The notes: generated by a model from the letters alone, not told the origin. A stretch of DNA of 64,000 nt from Dolomedes plantarius (GCA_907164885.2 OU015492.1:49824183-49888182); one strand, 5' to 3'. Shown: positions 27,661 to 40,199, counted from the first letter of the stretch. Numbers and translations: made by a program.

Positions 27661-27917
27661 TCTATATACGTATATATAAAACAGTTCCGTAACTGACTGA
27701 CTGACTGACATACAACGCACAGACCAAACCGCTGGACCTAAAGGGCTGAAATTTTGCATGGCGATTCTTCTTATAGTGTAGAGATGCACTAAGAAAGATT
27801 TTTGAAAAATTCTTCTTAGATATTTTTAAATTAAATTTTTAAGCTGTTTTAGCAACTTTTTTTAAGTTTGCATTTAAAATAATAATTTGTGGGTTATAAA
27901 ATTTATATCACGAGAAA
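27661..27917 (+). mobile_element. Helitron 5'-end fragment
   Basis: Begins TCTATATACG...ACAGTTCCGTAACTGACTG and continues GCATGGCGATTCTTCTTATA, then ...ATTTATATCACGAGAAAG, the 5' half of the Helitron family in this window. Homology stops at GAGAAAG and is replaced by an inverted copy of the preceding 16 bases, which forms a perfect hairpin (27896-27911 with 27918-27933). The 3' half and CTAG end are missing. Confidence 0.85.
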
Positions 27918-27968
27918 GTGATATAAATTTTATAGGTTTGAGTGTATAAATATATATATATATTTATA

Positions 27969-28476
27969 CACTAAAACCTGTTTGTGTACGGTTGATAGGG
28001 ACCGCACAAAACATATTCAGAAACTTCATAAATAGCTATAACAAATAATTTTTCACAACATATTAAAGAAAAAATATTTTTATGTGATGGAGAGGGACCG
28101 CATAAAAAAACTCTCAGTTAGAAAATATGTCAAAGCTTTACGAAATAGCGAGAAAGTGCTTTCCAAACAAAATAAATAATTAATTTACAAATGTAATCAT
28201 TTTAAAAAATTTTAATTCCGCAATTTATTCATACAGAAATTTTCAAAATGTACATAATTCCATACTACTCTTCATTGTCTAAAACGCGCATATTCTTGTG
28301 AAGAACTGGTTCGTATAATCGCTTTCGTAAATTGAAGATATTAGAGTTGATTTATTTTTTGTTACTATGTAGTCGGTGATATGTTTTTGCGACTAAGGTC
28401 GTCTTATTCATATATCGCATAAAACAAAACGCACAAAAAATGCATAAAAAAGACCTTACAAAAACAGTTTTGACTG
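27969..28476. mobile_element. TA-flanked MITE, Tc1/mariner or pogo-like
   Basis: Left end CACTAAAACCTGTTTGTG and reverse-complemented right end CAGTCAAAACTGTTTTTG resemble each other over about 25 bases with mismatches and are flanked by TA. The interior has repeated GGGACCGCAYAAAA motifs and no ORF. The left side adjoins a short (TA)n tract. Confidence 0.6.
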
Positions 28477-28532
28477 TATAGATATATATGCATATAATTG
28501 TAATCTGTATTAATGTGGCTATTTACATTGTA

Positions 28533-29835
28533 CAGAAGGTCGTTCGCACTTTATGGAAACGATTTTGATAGTTAAGTTTTATGTATATGCCGTATTTTTG
28601 CTCCTGTTTGCTTCTATCTGAAATCTATGGTTCTTGACAATAGCTCTAGCTCGAATTTTCCATGAAAGTAAACTTTTTCTTAGCACTATCATGTCAATTT
28701 TACCCTATTCTTCTTGGACCGTTTTCCAAATTCCCTTCAGTGTTCTTGGATGACGCTTTCTTAAAGCGCGTTTTAACAAACCGGAAACGCAAAAGTTCAT
28801 TGGAGAAGCGACACGTGATATTACAGGACAGGTAATTCATTAAATGGGATACACTTTATTCCTGTTTCTGATTCTTTGCTAAATAAGCGGCAGTTGATTT
28901 AGACGTGTGACTAAAGGCTTTGACCATATGAAGCTCAACTTTATTAATGTCCTTTCCATATAAGACTAGAATTTATTCTTCAAAAAGTGGTTCTAAAATA
29001 TACTGCTAATTGTAGAGTGAATTAATTTTGGCTTTACTTGAGACTTTTTTTATTTTAAATTTGCCGTTGTAACACAATCCTGCTACTATCATGAATCCCT
29101 TTGGGAACTTTTCTGTAAACTGACGAAGCCATTTCGTACGGTCATTCTCGTCAGTTGAGCTATAGAAAATTGTTCTTTTTTATTACAGTCATTTGAATAC
29201 ACCCATGCCTCATCGAGTGTTACGACAAATTTCCGTTTTTCAGCAGCTAGGTGTTTTTCATATAATTTTCTACAATTTGTTTTTCTTTCAGCAATATGCT
29301 TTGGCAAAAGCAGACGAACTTTAGGTTTAAACCTCATTTTTAACTTCAAATCTTTATGAATGATTTTACTTATAGTGCCAGAAGACATTCCTAGTTTGGT
29401 TGCAATAGATCTTTGAGTCAGTGGATTTTCTTTTAGGATCAGAGTCTTCACTTTCTTGATATCAATCTGCGTTCGAACAGTCTTAGGATGAGGTTTCGCG
29501 GTCATGTTTTCATTTTTATTTTCAGTTAGACCTTTTTTCCTTTCAAATTTAATATATTATAAATACCTTTATTTTTAAATGCCATAACTGCGATTTTTAC
29601 ACCCCTTTATAATTTGTTGATACGAACATTTCTTCTCGGAAAGCGCAGTTACCTAACCTTCGAGCCATCTATCAATTGTAGGAGCCATTTTCAAAATAAA
29701 TCTTTTATTTTACATTCCAATAAAATTGAAAACAGTATCAGACGATTATTCTGAAGTTGCCAAATTTTTATCTCAAAATGCAAACGACAAAAATAAATTA
29801 CAAAATCGTTTCCATAAAGTGCGAACGACCTTCTG
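28533..29835 (-). mobile_element. mariner element with perfect 35-bp TIRs
   Basis: The inverted repeats starting CAGAAGGTCGTTCGCACTTT are identical over 35 bases at both ends (28533-28567 and 29801-29835) and are flanked by TA (28531-28532, 29836-29837). The length of 1303 bp is typical of a full mariner. The transposase lies on the minus strand and is broken (see the entry at 28640-29505). Perfect termini beside a decayed gene suggest movement by a transposase supplied elsewhere, or end conservation by chance. Confidence 0.92.
28640..29505 (-). pseudogene. mariner transposase, frameshifted and with stops
   Basis: The minus-strand start is at 29505. The first 138 codons contain a helix-turn-helix region (LTQRSIATKLGMSSGTISKI) and the first catalytic Asp in FVVTLDEAWVYSND, a mariner-type motif. 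This frame ends at 29089 after a shift. Homologous reading continues in other frames (EKFPKGFMIVAGLCYNG near 29070, then NKVELHMVKAFSH near 28920), with several in-frame stops. In HMVKAFSH a Val stands where the second catalytic Asp would be expected, from my knowledge of the family. No functional enzyme can be made from this copy. Confidence 0.88.
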
Positions 29836-30334
29836 TATTTAGTAATTATAGTAAATATAATTTTTAATTTTTATTTATTATTACGTGTATTACGAAACTT
29901 TTTTATAATCTTCACTGTACATTGATGTTTTTAGAGAGTTTTGTGACGGGATTATTGTTTTTAACTATTAGTAATCAAGAAAGCTCAACAGTTTCTTCAC
30001 AAATAATTACAATAGTGTTTAATCCTTAGTGTGTTTAAATATATGTTTTTCTGTTTCAGTATATATAATATTTTTAATGTGGAATTTTATATAATTGTTT
30101 TCGAATTACATGTATATATTGTATGATAAACATCTGTACTGTTTTATCTCAGATTACTGTACGTAAGATAGTAAAGAAAGCTTCCCCTCCGAAGATTGGG
30201 GTTTCCTAACAGTAAGACTGATTCTGTTCTCTGTTCCTGCTTTCTGGTAGTTTCTTTTCTCCACTAACTTACCTTCAAACTTCAAGAATTGGAGATGGCC
30301 AGATGACGCCTAGTATAGCATTTTTCCCCCAAAT

Positions 30335-30474
30335 CCAAAATACCAGCAAAACAGCTGCTGAGTTATGCGATTTATGAAGATTTATCTCTGTGGACTATAT
30401 TGTCTCAAGCTCCTGGCATGTAATTTGGGATCAGTTTGCTCAAGCCGTGGACTTGTAAATTCTAAATAAAAATA
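30335..30474 (-). repeat. Local repeat R140, inverted copy
   Basis: The reverse complement matches 31631-31764 and 32058-32190. Shared blocks include GAATTTAC, CCAGRAGCTTGAGACAATAT, GTAAATCT-like and CAGCTGTTTTGCTGGTATTT-like segments. This is the most diverged of the three copies. The family is unknown to me. Confidence 0.75.
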
Positions 30475-30769
30475 TTTTTGTATACAATAAAAACATCCAA
30501 AGACAGCTGAGGAAATATAAGAAGGCTTAACGCCACTATGTTCACATTGCGGTCAACGTTTTAATAAATTTCTTATATCACCAAAGCAAGAAATCTGTTT
30601 CGCCTAAATCCACCATTTCATTGGGAGTTCTAGGTAATTTAGGTGATTAATTTATATATACTGCTTCTTACTTCAAATGCTATTTCCAATGTCGTGATTC
30701 TCTTTATTTATAAAAAAAATGTTCAATATTAGCTAGGATTTGTTATTGTTCAAAATCATTCAGAAACGC

Positions 30770-30905
30770 AATTGAGAACTAATTAGTTTAAGTATCAATC
30801 TCAAATGTACGTGTTCAAGATGGATTTGAATCGAGAGTCGTGAGATAAATCGTTGTTGTTCTACCACTGTCACCCTTCTCAGCGAGTCCCCTCCCCAGGG
30901 GCCAG
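30770..30905 (-). mobile_element. Possible tRNA-derived SINE or tRNA pseudogene
   Basis: On the minus strand GACAGTGGTAGAAC (A-box-like) is followed about 35 bases later by GATTCAAATCC (near-consensus B box). The sequence upstream is unusually C/G-rich for the window (CCCCTGGGGAGGGGACTC). No second copy was found in this window and no acceptor stem is evident, so this is tentative. Confidence 0.3.
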
Positions 30906-31109
30906 GAGTAATTAGATTAAATTCCCTACCCAGGGGTCGATTCCCCAACGAATGGGAGCTTCATTAGAGAGGATTTCTCGCCTAAGTCTGCATATACGCA
31001 TGGAAAAAAACGTTTCCCTTTAAACCCTGTGATATGTAAATATATATACATATGTTAGTTTATACATTATATGTGATATGTGCGTGCGAGTACGCATGGA
31101 TACACACGC

Positions 31110-31581
<472 letters not shown>

Positions 31582-31630
31582 AATGTATAGCATATAATAG
31601 ATAGATGTCCTGTATTCGAGCTAGACTTAC

Positions 31631-31764
31631 TAGAATTTACGAGTATAAGGCTTATGCAAACTTGACCCAAATTAAATATCAGAAGCTTGAGACAATATAG
31701 TTAAAAGAGGTAAATCTCAGTAAATTTTATTACACAGCAGTTGTTTAGCTGGTATTTTGGACCT
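31631..31764 (+). repeat. Local repeat R140, copy 2
   Basis: Matches 32058-32190 in direct orientation, from GAATTTACGAGT through AGAAGCTTGAGACAA to CAGCAGTTGTTTAGCTGGTA. It begins soon after the (TA)n tract. Confidence 0.9.
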
Positions 31765-32057
31765 TGGAGAATCAGTATCTTTGGGATCATTGAAGATCTT
31801 GGAAAAATATTAAATCAATAAAGATAATCATTACATAGAAAATTTCATTTGAAGAGAGAAGCAGTAAATAAAAAATCACCTAAATTCCTTATAATTCCAG
31901 GTGAAATAATGGATTAAGATTAAACTCATTTCATGCTTTAGCGACATTTATCATAAATGTGATGAAACGCTGAAAGCAATGTGAAAATGCCGAATACTTA
32001 TGAATCTTCGCTACTGTATCTGAATGTTTTAAATGAAAATAAAAAATGTTTTAATTT

Positions 32058-32190
32058 TAGAATTTACGAGTCTAAGACTTATGGAAACTCAACCCAAATT
32101 ACATACCAGAAGCTTGAGACAACATAGTTAACAGAGGTAAATCTCCAAAATTTTACTACACAGCAGTTGTTTAGCTGGTAATTTGGATTG
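32058..32190 (+). repeat. Local repeat R140, copy 3
   Basis: Direct repeat of 31631-31764, about 427 bp downstream. No terminal structure or target duplication is visible around either copy, so the true element may be larger. Confidence 0.9.
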
Positions 32191-32199
32191 GAAAATGAG

Positions 32200-33210
32200 G
32201 CTGTCTTAGGCATCATACCATCTGGCTATATAGAATTCCAAAAGCTTTAGGGTAAGTTAGTCTAAGAAAGAAACTACTAGCAAGTAGTGACAGAGAGCAG
32301 AATTTGGGTTTATTGTTTTAGACTAGAATTATTTACAGAAATAATCATGCAGGGTGGGTTAGTGTCTTGCTGTGGTATGCGTTGCTGTTGTTATACTAGA
32401 CAATTTAAATTTTATTAACGTCTGGATAAGGAATTGATTTTTTTTAAAGCCACTTAGTAGAGGTTACTAAAATTTAACTTTTGTTTCAACTTTTGTCGAT
32501 ATACTCTAGATTACGTATACCCTTTACGACCTAAAAATTGTCTCTAAAAATAACAGTGTTTGTCAAATTTTCTTTATTTTATCTCTGGTGAACAATGGGG
32601 GAAAATGAATGTTTAAACAGCTGATCTAGTAAGATATATGTCCATCTGAAGTTTAGTAGTCAGAATTTAAATATTCTGTTCGAAAACACGATCTAAAGGT
32701 AGTTTAATGTATGTCTCAGATATCTATTTTTGAGAATGATTATATTAGAGTAGTCATTCTATCTCTCCTTGTGCATACTCGTAATAAAAATTTCTGATCT
32801 CATCATATACTTAGTCTCTTATCATACGGATATATGTTTTCAACTCGTATCTTAGAATTAAGGATTAAAATATCTATCTGCGATAAGATCAATAGACTAT
32901 TTCCATGCACGAAAAAAAACCAGGAGAAACAAACAGCTTCAACCTGTTTAACTTCAAACTCCTGAGAGATTATACCATAGAGTGCATTTAGGAAAACTTT
33001 GGGATAAAAATGGGAAATTTAGTATATGTTTCACTAACAAAGTGTAACAGAGGGATATAATTCAACTTTATCTACTTTTCTCGTACTACCGCCTATACCA
33101 ATCTCAATTGGCTGCATTTCTTCGTACATAAGGAATAAAATCACAGTTATAATAATTGTTGAAAAAAATTTCTGGCAAGGAAAGAAAAAACAAAAAACAC
33201 CTTCTCAACA
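32200..33210. other. AT-rich non-coding DNA, nothing recognised
   Basis: No repeats shared with the rest of the window, no convincing ORF and no RNA gene seen. Confidence 0.5.
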
Positions 33211-33218
33211 CCTAACGC

Positions 33219-33447
33219 ATGAGGCGGTGAAAGGCAAAGTGGTGTAAGTCACATTTTCAACTTTTTTTATTTGAGGGCAAAAATGGTATCTCCGTGTTCA
33301 ATGTAAAGTGGAATTTCAAATAGTTATTATGTTCAATAGTACAATAATTATTATGAATTATAACTTGTTCAATTTATAGAGGAATTTTTTGTAGTTTTTG
33401 CAGTAAAACGCTTTGGACTTACACCACTTTGCCTTTCACCGCCTCAT
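33219..33447. mobile_element. 229-bp MITE with perfect 32-bp inverted ends
   Basis: ATGAGGCGGTGAAAGGCAAA...GTAAGTC (33219-33250) is repeated inverted and perfectly at 33416-33447. The interior is AT-rich with no ORF. A target-site duplication is not clear (flanks CTAACGC and ATTTCAA). Perfect arms imply recent movement or strong constraint. The superfamily is not recognised. Confidence 0.8.
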
Positions 33448-33698
33448 ATTTCAAATGACATCCATATCTGAAAAGAATTGTCTGATAGGTCTTTATATCC
33501 TTATATGTCTCATGGATTATTTTAGAAGTGGCAGTAATAAAATTCGGTTTTTTTTTGTAATTAGTGATTCAGAATTTTCCCTTTTTTTCCTATAAGAAAT
33601 TAGAATGTCTCAGTATATACAGAATCTCTCATGTGGCACTAAAAATCCTTGATTTGGTCGTATGTTACTAGAAAAGCTAACAAGCAAAGTTAAGTTCA

Positions 33699-33800
33699 AT
33701 TTGAGCATACTGAAATATTCACGCAACACCGTACTGAAATATTCATGTAAAATTCATGTAAAACCTGGGTTTTACATGAATATTTCAGTACGCTCAAATT
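33699..33800. repeat. Nested palindrome with internal tandem copy
   Basis: AATTTGAGCATACTGAAATA on the left pairs with TATTTCAGTACGCTCAAATT on the right. Inside, TACTGAAATATTCA is present twice in tandem, and GTAAAACC/GGTTTTAC forms the tip. It could be a degraded foldback element. Confidence 0.7.
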
Positions 33801-33809
33801 ATTAATATC

Positions 33810-36130
33810 GAACAACAAATTATTGTTATCCATATCACTATCAAAACAACATATTATTGTTATCATAGTATTGTTATCAAATCAGCCATCTCCAAAATCA
33901 GCTTGAAATATATCAAAAAGAAAGAATATGCATAATCAAAACAGGGTACAAAATATTGCTATTTATAGAAGAGACAAGTTAAATTATTCTTTCAAATTTA
34001 AATTTTTTAAAGTACCTTTATGTAATAAAATTCCCATGATAGAAATGTCTGCATCACTATGATAATGCATTACTATAACCATTAATATTATAGTAAAAAA
34101 ATGCATTTGATAGGAATGAATGCGTCATTCATTAAAGGTATTTTACTCTCTTTTGTCAAGACAAGTATGTTTGACCAACTTCGCCCTCTTTATGGGATTT
34201 TTTTAGAATAATTTGCTAGACATATTTGGTGATTGTGTCCTGCTGAAAAGTCCAATTCGAAATTAAATAAGGTTGCAACGTTTCCATGGTTGCGTTTCAA
34301 TGTTTCCAAGGTTGCTATTAAAGCATGCAAGAAGTGGAAAAAAAATTTCATTATTTGGTCATTAAAATCTTGATGATATAACGGGAGCTGGAAAGGTTTA
34401 CCTAGGTAACTAACTTATTGGAGAGAATTATATGGATCTCTTAGATAAAAATTTTAACGGCATTGTCTAACCTCTCTTCAGAGAAATAAGTATTTGACAT
34501 AAGTGCTGTTTGTCCAAATTGAATGTGACATTGTTTATTAGCTTTTCTATCGTCATATGACAAAGTCAAGGGTTTACAGTGCCACGTGAGAGATTCTGTA
34601 GAAATTTTGCCATTTTAATTTCTTCAAGTCAGGAAAAAAGAAATCCAAAAATACCAGCATAATAATTAGATAAGCAAATGATTTTCATGAAATTTTCAAA
34701 CTAATCCATGAGACAATGTAAATAATAATTCACATTCTCAAAAACTAGCTTTTCTAGATTAACTTTAGATGAAATATACACACCCTGAACAATCGCAAAA
34801 ATTTCTGTCTCTAGTGATGTTGCCAAGACAGAATAACCCAAAAATCTATATCCTTGTTATGAATTCAAAAAATAGCACTTTATACTAGTGTTGCTTTCCG
34901 ACTCATATTTTTTCCTCCAAGCCTGAAATTAGAAAAGAAACTGAAATATCAACGATACCCAGAGTTTGTGACAACAAAATAACAAATATCTAGAATTGCT
35001 TCTACTCAATCAACAAAAAGAAACTGTCCAACACAGGCATTACAAGACGCGATCAAAGAAAAAGGATCTCAGAGTCCATTTCATCCGTTATATGAGAAAA
35101 AAAAAACGAAAAACACTCCTCAATTTTTTTAAAATAGAAATCTGTCCTGAATTCAAGACTCATAACTCGCTGGAACCTATGAAGAAGATAATCACATTTA
35201 CTCGTGATAGATGTACCAACCGTTTTTTAGAGAGACAGAAGCTGAAAAAAATAGATTTCATCCTCGATTTCGTTTTAACTTGCTGCATCCCCACCCCACA
35301 GTTTCAACATTTTTTAACGTTTATTTTGAAATTTTTTATCGAGAAAAAAAAATCGGGAGTAAGTTTGCACTTTACAATTTGGAACCATGTCTTTAATGCT
35401 TTTGGACTCTCTGATACTTAAATCGAAGTCTGTATGGGGGGAAGGGAGAATTAAAAAATAAAGAGATTCTCTTGTAGCTCAGTTTTCTGCCTGAATTACT
35501 AAAGTGCTCGTAATACAGTTGCTCTCTGAGTTTTTTAATATTATTTTCTTTTCCGTTCCCTAGTACATCCTTCCTCCTTTTTTAAAGCGTGTAATGTTAT
35601 CCCTTATTTCCCGTCTCCAGGAAGATGGGTACGACGTAAAATGTGTTGAAGCTTTCAACAAGTGCTTGCACAATGACGAATTTTGATTTTTTAATAGAAG
35701 TTTAAGTTACGGAAATAAATTTCAAAGCAATCAGTCATTTGCGCGATCTATTTAATCGTTCCGATCTCATAAGTGGAGGCATCAGTGACAGCGAGTAGAG
35801 TGAACAGGGTAATTGATGACGTGCTATGAGTGATATAGAATGACTGATAAAAAAAAAATCTGTATTTAAGTATCTTGTAAACAAAATCTCATTCGTCTTT
35901 TCAGTATACTGATCTGCAGGTCACACGAATTTACAGTTTTAGAGCTTTGTGGAGATAAAAGCACACTCATTCTAAAAAGGAGAGAGAAAAACAGCTAAAA
36001 TTATGTAAGTATATTCGCCTCCGATATTTTGGTTATATATAAATATGAAATATGATTAAAAACTAAAGGAATAAACAGTGAAGTTTTGATATAACAAGAG
36101 TTTACAAAGTTGACATAAAAAATATCTATT
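33810..36130. other. AT-rich non-coding DNA, nothing recognised
   Basis: A 141-codon open frame at 34996-35421 is rich in Lys/Phe/Leu and overlaps another frame. It has no domain that I recognise, no intron context and no homology signal, so I do not call it a gene. No transposon boundaries seen. Confidence 0.5.
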
Positions 36131-36138
36131 TAAGTTTA

Positions 36139-36211
36139 CAAGCTGAATACCCGTACTTCGCTACGGAGTACATTCAAATTAAATACAACTGTCAATGTAT
36201 GCAATTAATGG

Positions 36212-36255
<44 letters not shown>

Positions 36256-36352
36256 TTTAAACCAATTTTGCGTCACGTGCATAATAACGAAATAGACAAA
36301 AATTATATATATATATTTTTCTTCCTAATGTGGCAGACGATTGGACATTATC

Positions 36353-36437
<85 letters not shown>

Positions 36438-37101
36438 AAAAAATCGCAACGGATATTTTTACAGACAAAATAATGTAGAAGAAAATATTCAAATTAAATC
36501 TAGTAGAAAATACTAAAGAATATAGTACAGTTAATACAGTACAGTTTGAGGAAAATTTCTTTTACTGTATTTTAATATTTTTTTGGATAATGTCCAATCA
36601 GCTGCCACATTAGCAAGAAAAAAATATATATTTTTTTTTCCTCCTATTTCGCTGTTATGCACGTGACGCAAAATTAGTTTAAAGTATCACAAAAAGAAAA
36701 GAAACCACGTGATCAGCATTTAATAAATTAAATTCTAAAAATTAGTCTTTAAAAATTCACCAAAAATCAGAAAAGAGGACCAAAAACTCACCAAAAATCA
36801 ATGGAGGTAAAGATTCGAAAAAGATTTCATTTTAAAGGAATTTTTATGATCTTTCTTGTGATATAAATTTTATAACCCTCAGGTTATTATTTTAAAAGCA
36901 ACCTTAAAAAAAGTTGAAAAAGAGCTTAAAAATTTAATTTAAAGAAATCTACGAAGAATTTTTCAAAAATCTTTCTTAGTGCACCCCTACACTATAAGAA
37001 GAATTGCCATGGAAAATTTCAGCCCTTTAGGTTCAGTGGTTTGGTCTGTGCGTTATCTGTCAGTCAGTCAGTCAGTTACGGAACTGTTTTATATATATAG
37101 A
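36139..37101 (-). mobile_element. Non-autonomous Helitron, copy A, with internal inverted duplication
   Basis: The minus-strand 5' end TCTATATATATAAAACAGTT is at 37101. The 3' end is at 36139 with the CTCCGTAGCGAAGTACGGG hairpin region and TATTCAGCTTG (CTTG in place of CTAG). It is unusual in that the segment 36254-36365 reappears inverted at about 36580-36690 (GCGTCACGTGCATAATAACG against CGCTGTTATGCACGTGACGC), which makes a large internal palindrome. Two (TA)n tracts (36212-36254, 36355-36434) are internal. No Rep/helicase gene. Confidence 0.88.
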
Positions 37102-37652
37102 TAAATAACTTTTCTAGCCTTCATTATGTCAGAAATATATTAAAGACCATATGGTAAGATATTTTACCTGCATATCGTGTATTAGAATTGCAATATTGGA
37201 TTAGTTTTACGTTCGTCATGGATTTTTCAGCAAACAGCCGTTTTCATGTTCGCCATGTTATACTATAAATCCCAAACCGCTAACGAAGTTAGTCGAAAAC
37301 TGCCATGTGAACACAAAAAAATATCTTGGTAAAATTCACTAGCCATTATAATCATGCATTTTTAATACATTTATAAGATTTTTATCGCTTTGAATCAGTC
37401 TTTTTAATAGATTACATGCATTTCAGTACATTTAAATCATGGGGCAAAGTAATGATAATTTTGTAAGCTATAATTTTATAAATATCAGTTTATTCCGTTG
37501 TAAGAGTATATAACCATTCATAAAAAACTCATGTGATCTTGGGTATAAATAATGTTAGATGAAGGCAATTTATGAACGTATTGAACTATGTATTAACTTC
37601 ATAGTATTCAGTCGATTTTTATGGTTCTTAAGCGGCCACTTACTTCTGTTAA

Positions 37653-38305
37653 GGGGACAGTGGACTTTCAAACCTAACTTTTTTGTTTTGAAAGGATTTG
37701 CTTGAAATTTGAATATGTGATTTGTACCATAGATACGTAAAAGTGGTTAAAATTTAATGATTAAATATTAATAATTTATGAATTATGAATTAATTATATC
37801 AATAATTGGCCTAATTAAAAATGTCCCATGCGCATTTCTAATTATCGTATTCCTTTGAAATTTAAGTTTTATATACTTAACTGTATATAAAATAAATCTT
37901 ATTGAAAAAAATTATTCTTCGTATCTCAGAATTTCTCAATTTTGTACTTGAAAAGATGATTTATAGGTAAATAAAATGCCTAATAAAAAGGGTGTTTTCT
38001 CTATTATTATTTTTTTCTCTTTATGTTTTTAATGAATGCTTAAAATATGCAATAAATTACATTGTTAATTTTCTAAGGTATCCTGAAAATAAAAATTACC
38101 ATATTATATGCAAAAGAAATGCGCATGGAGCATTTTTAATTAGGCCAATTATTGATATAATTATTAATTCATAATTCATAAATTATTAATATTTCATCAA
38201 TAAATTTTAATCACTTTTACATATTTATGGCACTAATCACATATTCAAATTTCAAGCAAATCCGTTCAAAACAAAAAAAGTTAGGCTTGAAAGTCCACTG
38301 TCCCC
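37653..38305. mobile_element. TTAA-flanked palindromic MITE with about 190-bp arms
   Basis: Starts GGGGACAGTGGACTTTCAAA. The right end is its inverse, and both are flanked by TTAA (37649-37652 and 38306-38309). Arms 37653-37842 and 38117-38305 agree at roughly nine bases in ten by eye. The central 270 bp is unique. piggyBac-like target choice. The RNA of either strand could form a long stem. No transposase. Confidence 0.88.
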
Positions 38306-39094
38306 TTAAGATGCGTAACTCAATACTGAGGCATGTAAAAATGTTTTGAATATTTCTCCAACATTGATGTGCTTTTCCAACATTGATGTAACATTCTGAG
38401 AGATCCTATACAATTTTGCAACAGAATAACTCCGTTTATCATGAACCGCACAGCGCTGGTTTGTAGACAGAAATGTCCAGGAACTCGTTTAACTGTTCCA
38501 GAGCCCATGAATTGCAAGCAACATCAAATTAAGCAACAACTCCCGACATCAGTGAGTGAAAGCACAAATGCTGCTGTTCAAGAATAGAGAAAAAATATAA
38601 AACAAAAAATCTGAAATTTATTTTATAGTTTTCCCAGGAAAGCAGAGGCTGTCATAAAAACAAACTAATAGATTACTTTTTTGTTAGTTAAAAAAATACA
38701 GCATGATCGGAATTTCCCGCATATCAAATTTAAAATCACATAAAGCACTGAAGAAATGAAATAGTGGGGTTTTCCAATTTGATATCACCAATATACCCCC
38801 AAAAATGTACCAGAATTACTGCCTGCTGTTAGTAATTCCTAAAAGGATAATATTAGGCTAATTTTTTATCAACGGAAGAACAATGATTTTTTTTTTTTGT
38901 TTCCCAAAGCGAAATTAGAACAATAGTTCTAAAAGACCATTGTTATCAGAGTGAAGTCTCAGAAGATATATATATGGTTTAAAACCTATATCTATTTAAC
39001 AATTACGAAGACATTAATAAATTTTCGAGGAGCTATGAGTGTTGCAGACAGAGTGAGATCTATAGGCCTTCCACTTTAACTAAGGACAGTCTAT

Positions 39095-39480
39095 TTAAAT
39101 AAGAGATTTCGTTGGAAGCTCACCTACCAAGAACGTCAGAAAATCTGCAGTGCAAGAAGAAAATATCGTTAAGATAAAAAAGGATAGCAATAAATCAATT
39201 TCATCTACGTCTGTCTTGTCCAAGAACTGAAAACGTTCGATGACGGACAGATGGCTAGCTGTTCTGCAAGAGGCTAAGTTTACTGATAGATAAACATGGT
39301 GAAACACAACTTGATACAGTTTTTTTTCAGTGATGAAAATTGGCTTTATTTAAGCTGCTAAGTAAACAACCAAAATAACAAAATGTAACTACCCAAAAAT
39401 TCTCAAATCATATGGTCGAATGGTTTGTCATTTTAAGGAAGCACATTGTGGGCACAACTTCTTTTCGATACCAGCGAGGA
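39095..39480 (+). pseudogene. Possible Tc1/mariner-like transposase remnant
   Basis: The + strand frame near 39326-39410 reads FFSDENWLYLSC, then after a stop VNNQNNKM, stop, LPKNSQIIWSNG. The SDE-(x)-W pattern followed by VNxQN resembles the region around the first catalytic Asp in DDE transposases of the Tc1/mariner type. Stops are frequent and termini were not found. Confidence 0.3.
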
Positions 39481-39699
39481 ATAGTGAGGTGTATTTAGAC
39501 AATAATAAAGTTCAATGCTCTTTTCGAACTGGATGGAGGATTTTGCTTCTTCAAGGCAGAGGCACTTCCTCACGTTGAAAGAGACGCTAAGTGTCCAGGA
39601 ATTTTTTATCTCCATTTCATACACTGAAAGAACTGAAAAATAACATTTGAACAACTCTCCTAGCACTTCTGTCCCGGTATGTAGGTGGGTGGTATAGCG

Positions 39700-40188
39700 C
39701 ATTGGTGCTTAAATTATGGATCGTGATCCCCCCTCCCGTGGGTCACGAAAATAATTAAAGGGGTCATGGATAGTTAGAAGTAAATTTATATTATTTAATT
39801 AAAATATTTACTTTAAATATGCTAATAATTTTGAAATCATGCTCTTTTAAATTTTAAATTTTGTTGATTTTTACCCAAAGGAAAGACAAATACATATTAC
39901 TATTTAAAAGGGAATTCTTAGCCACACGAGATGTACCATAAATAAGAGTAGCATGTAAGGGAGACATTTTTTTATTGTTTTTATGCAAAGTAAATACATA
40001 CCAAAAATCTACAGTTCATTTATTTTAAAAATAGTTGGTCGAAATTGGCTTATTTCTTTTTTCTACTTTTGATAACATTTTCCTAATTAAATTTTTTTTC
40101 TACTACAAAAAAAAAAGTTTTCGTAGGGGTCGAGTGATTTTTTATCTAAAGAAAGTGAGTCGCGATCAAAAAAGTTTGCACACCACCG
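39700..40188. mobile_element. hAT MITE, family CAGTGGTGYGCAAAC, copy 1
   Basis: Left end CATTGGTGCTTAAATTATGG and reverse-complemented right end CGGTGGTGTGCAAACTT align. Both have inner GTGGGTCACG / GTCGCGATC motifs. Flanks GTATAGCG (39692-39699) and GTATAAAG (40189-40196) agree at 6 of 8 bases. It is 489 bp with no transposase. The same family, interrupted, occurs at 48808-50677. Confidence 0.75.
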
Positions 40189-40199
40189 GTATAAAGAAT

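Noticed and set aside
34996..35421. 141-codon + strand frame rich in Lys/Phe
   Set aside because: Low-complexity composition, overlapping alternative frame, no domain or splice context recognised.
38320..38517. 65-codon minus-strand frame, possible transposase piece
   Set aside because: No catalytic motif or termini recognised.
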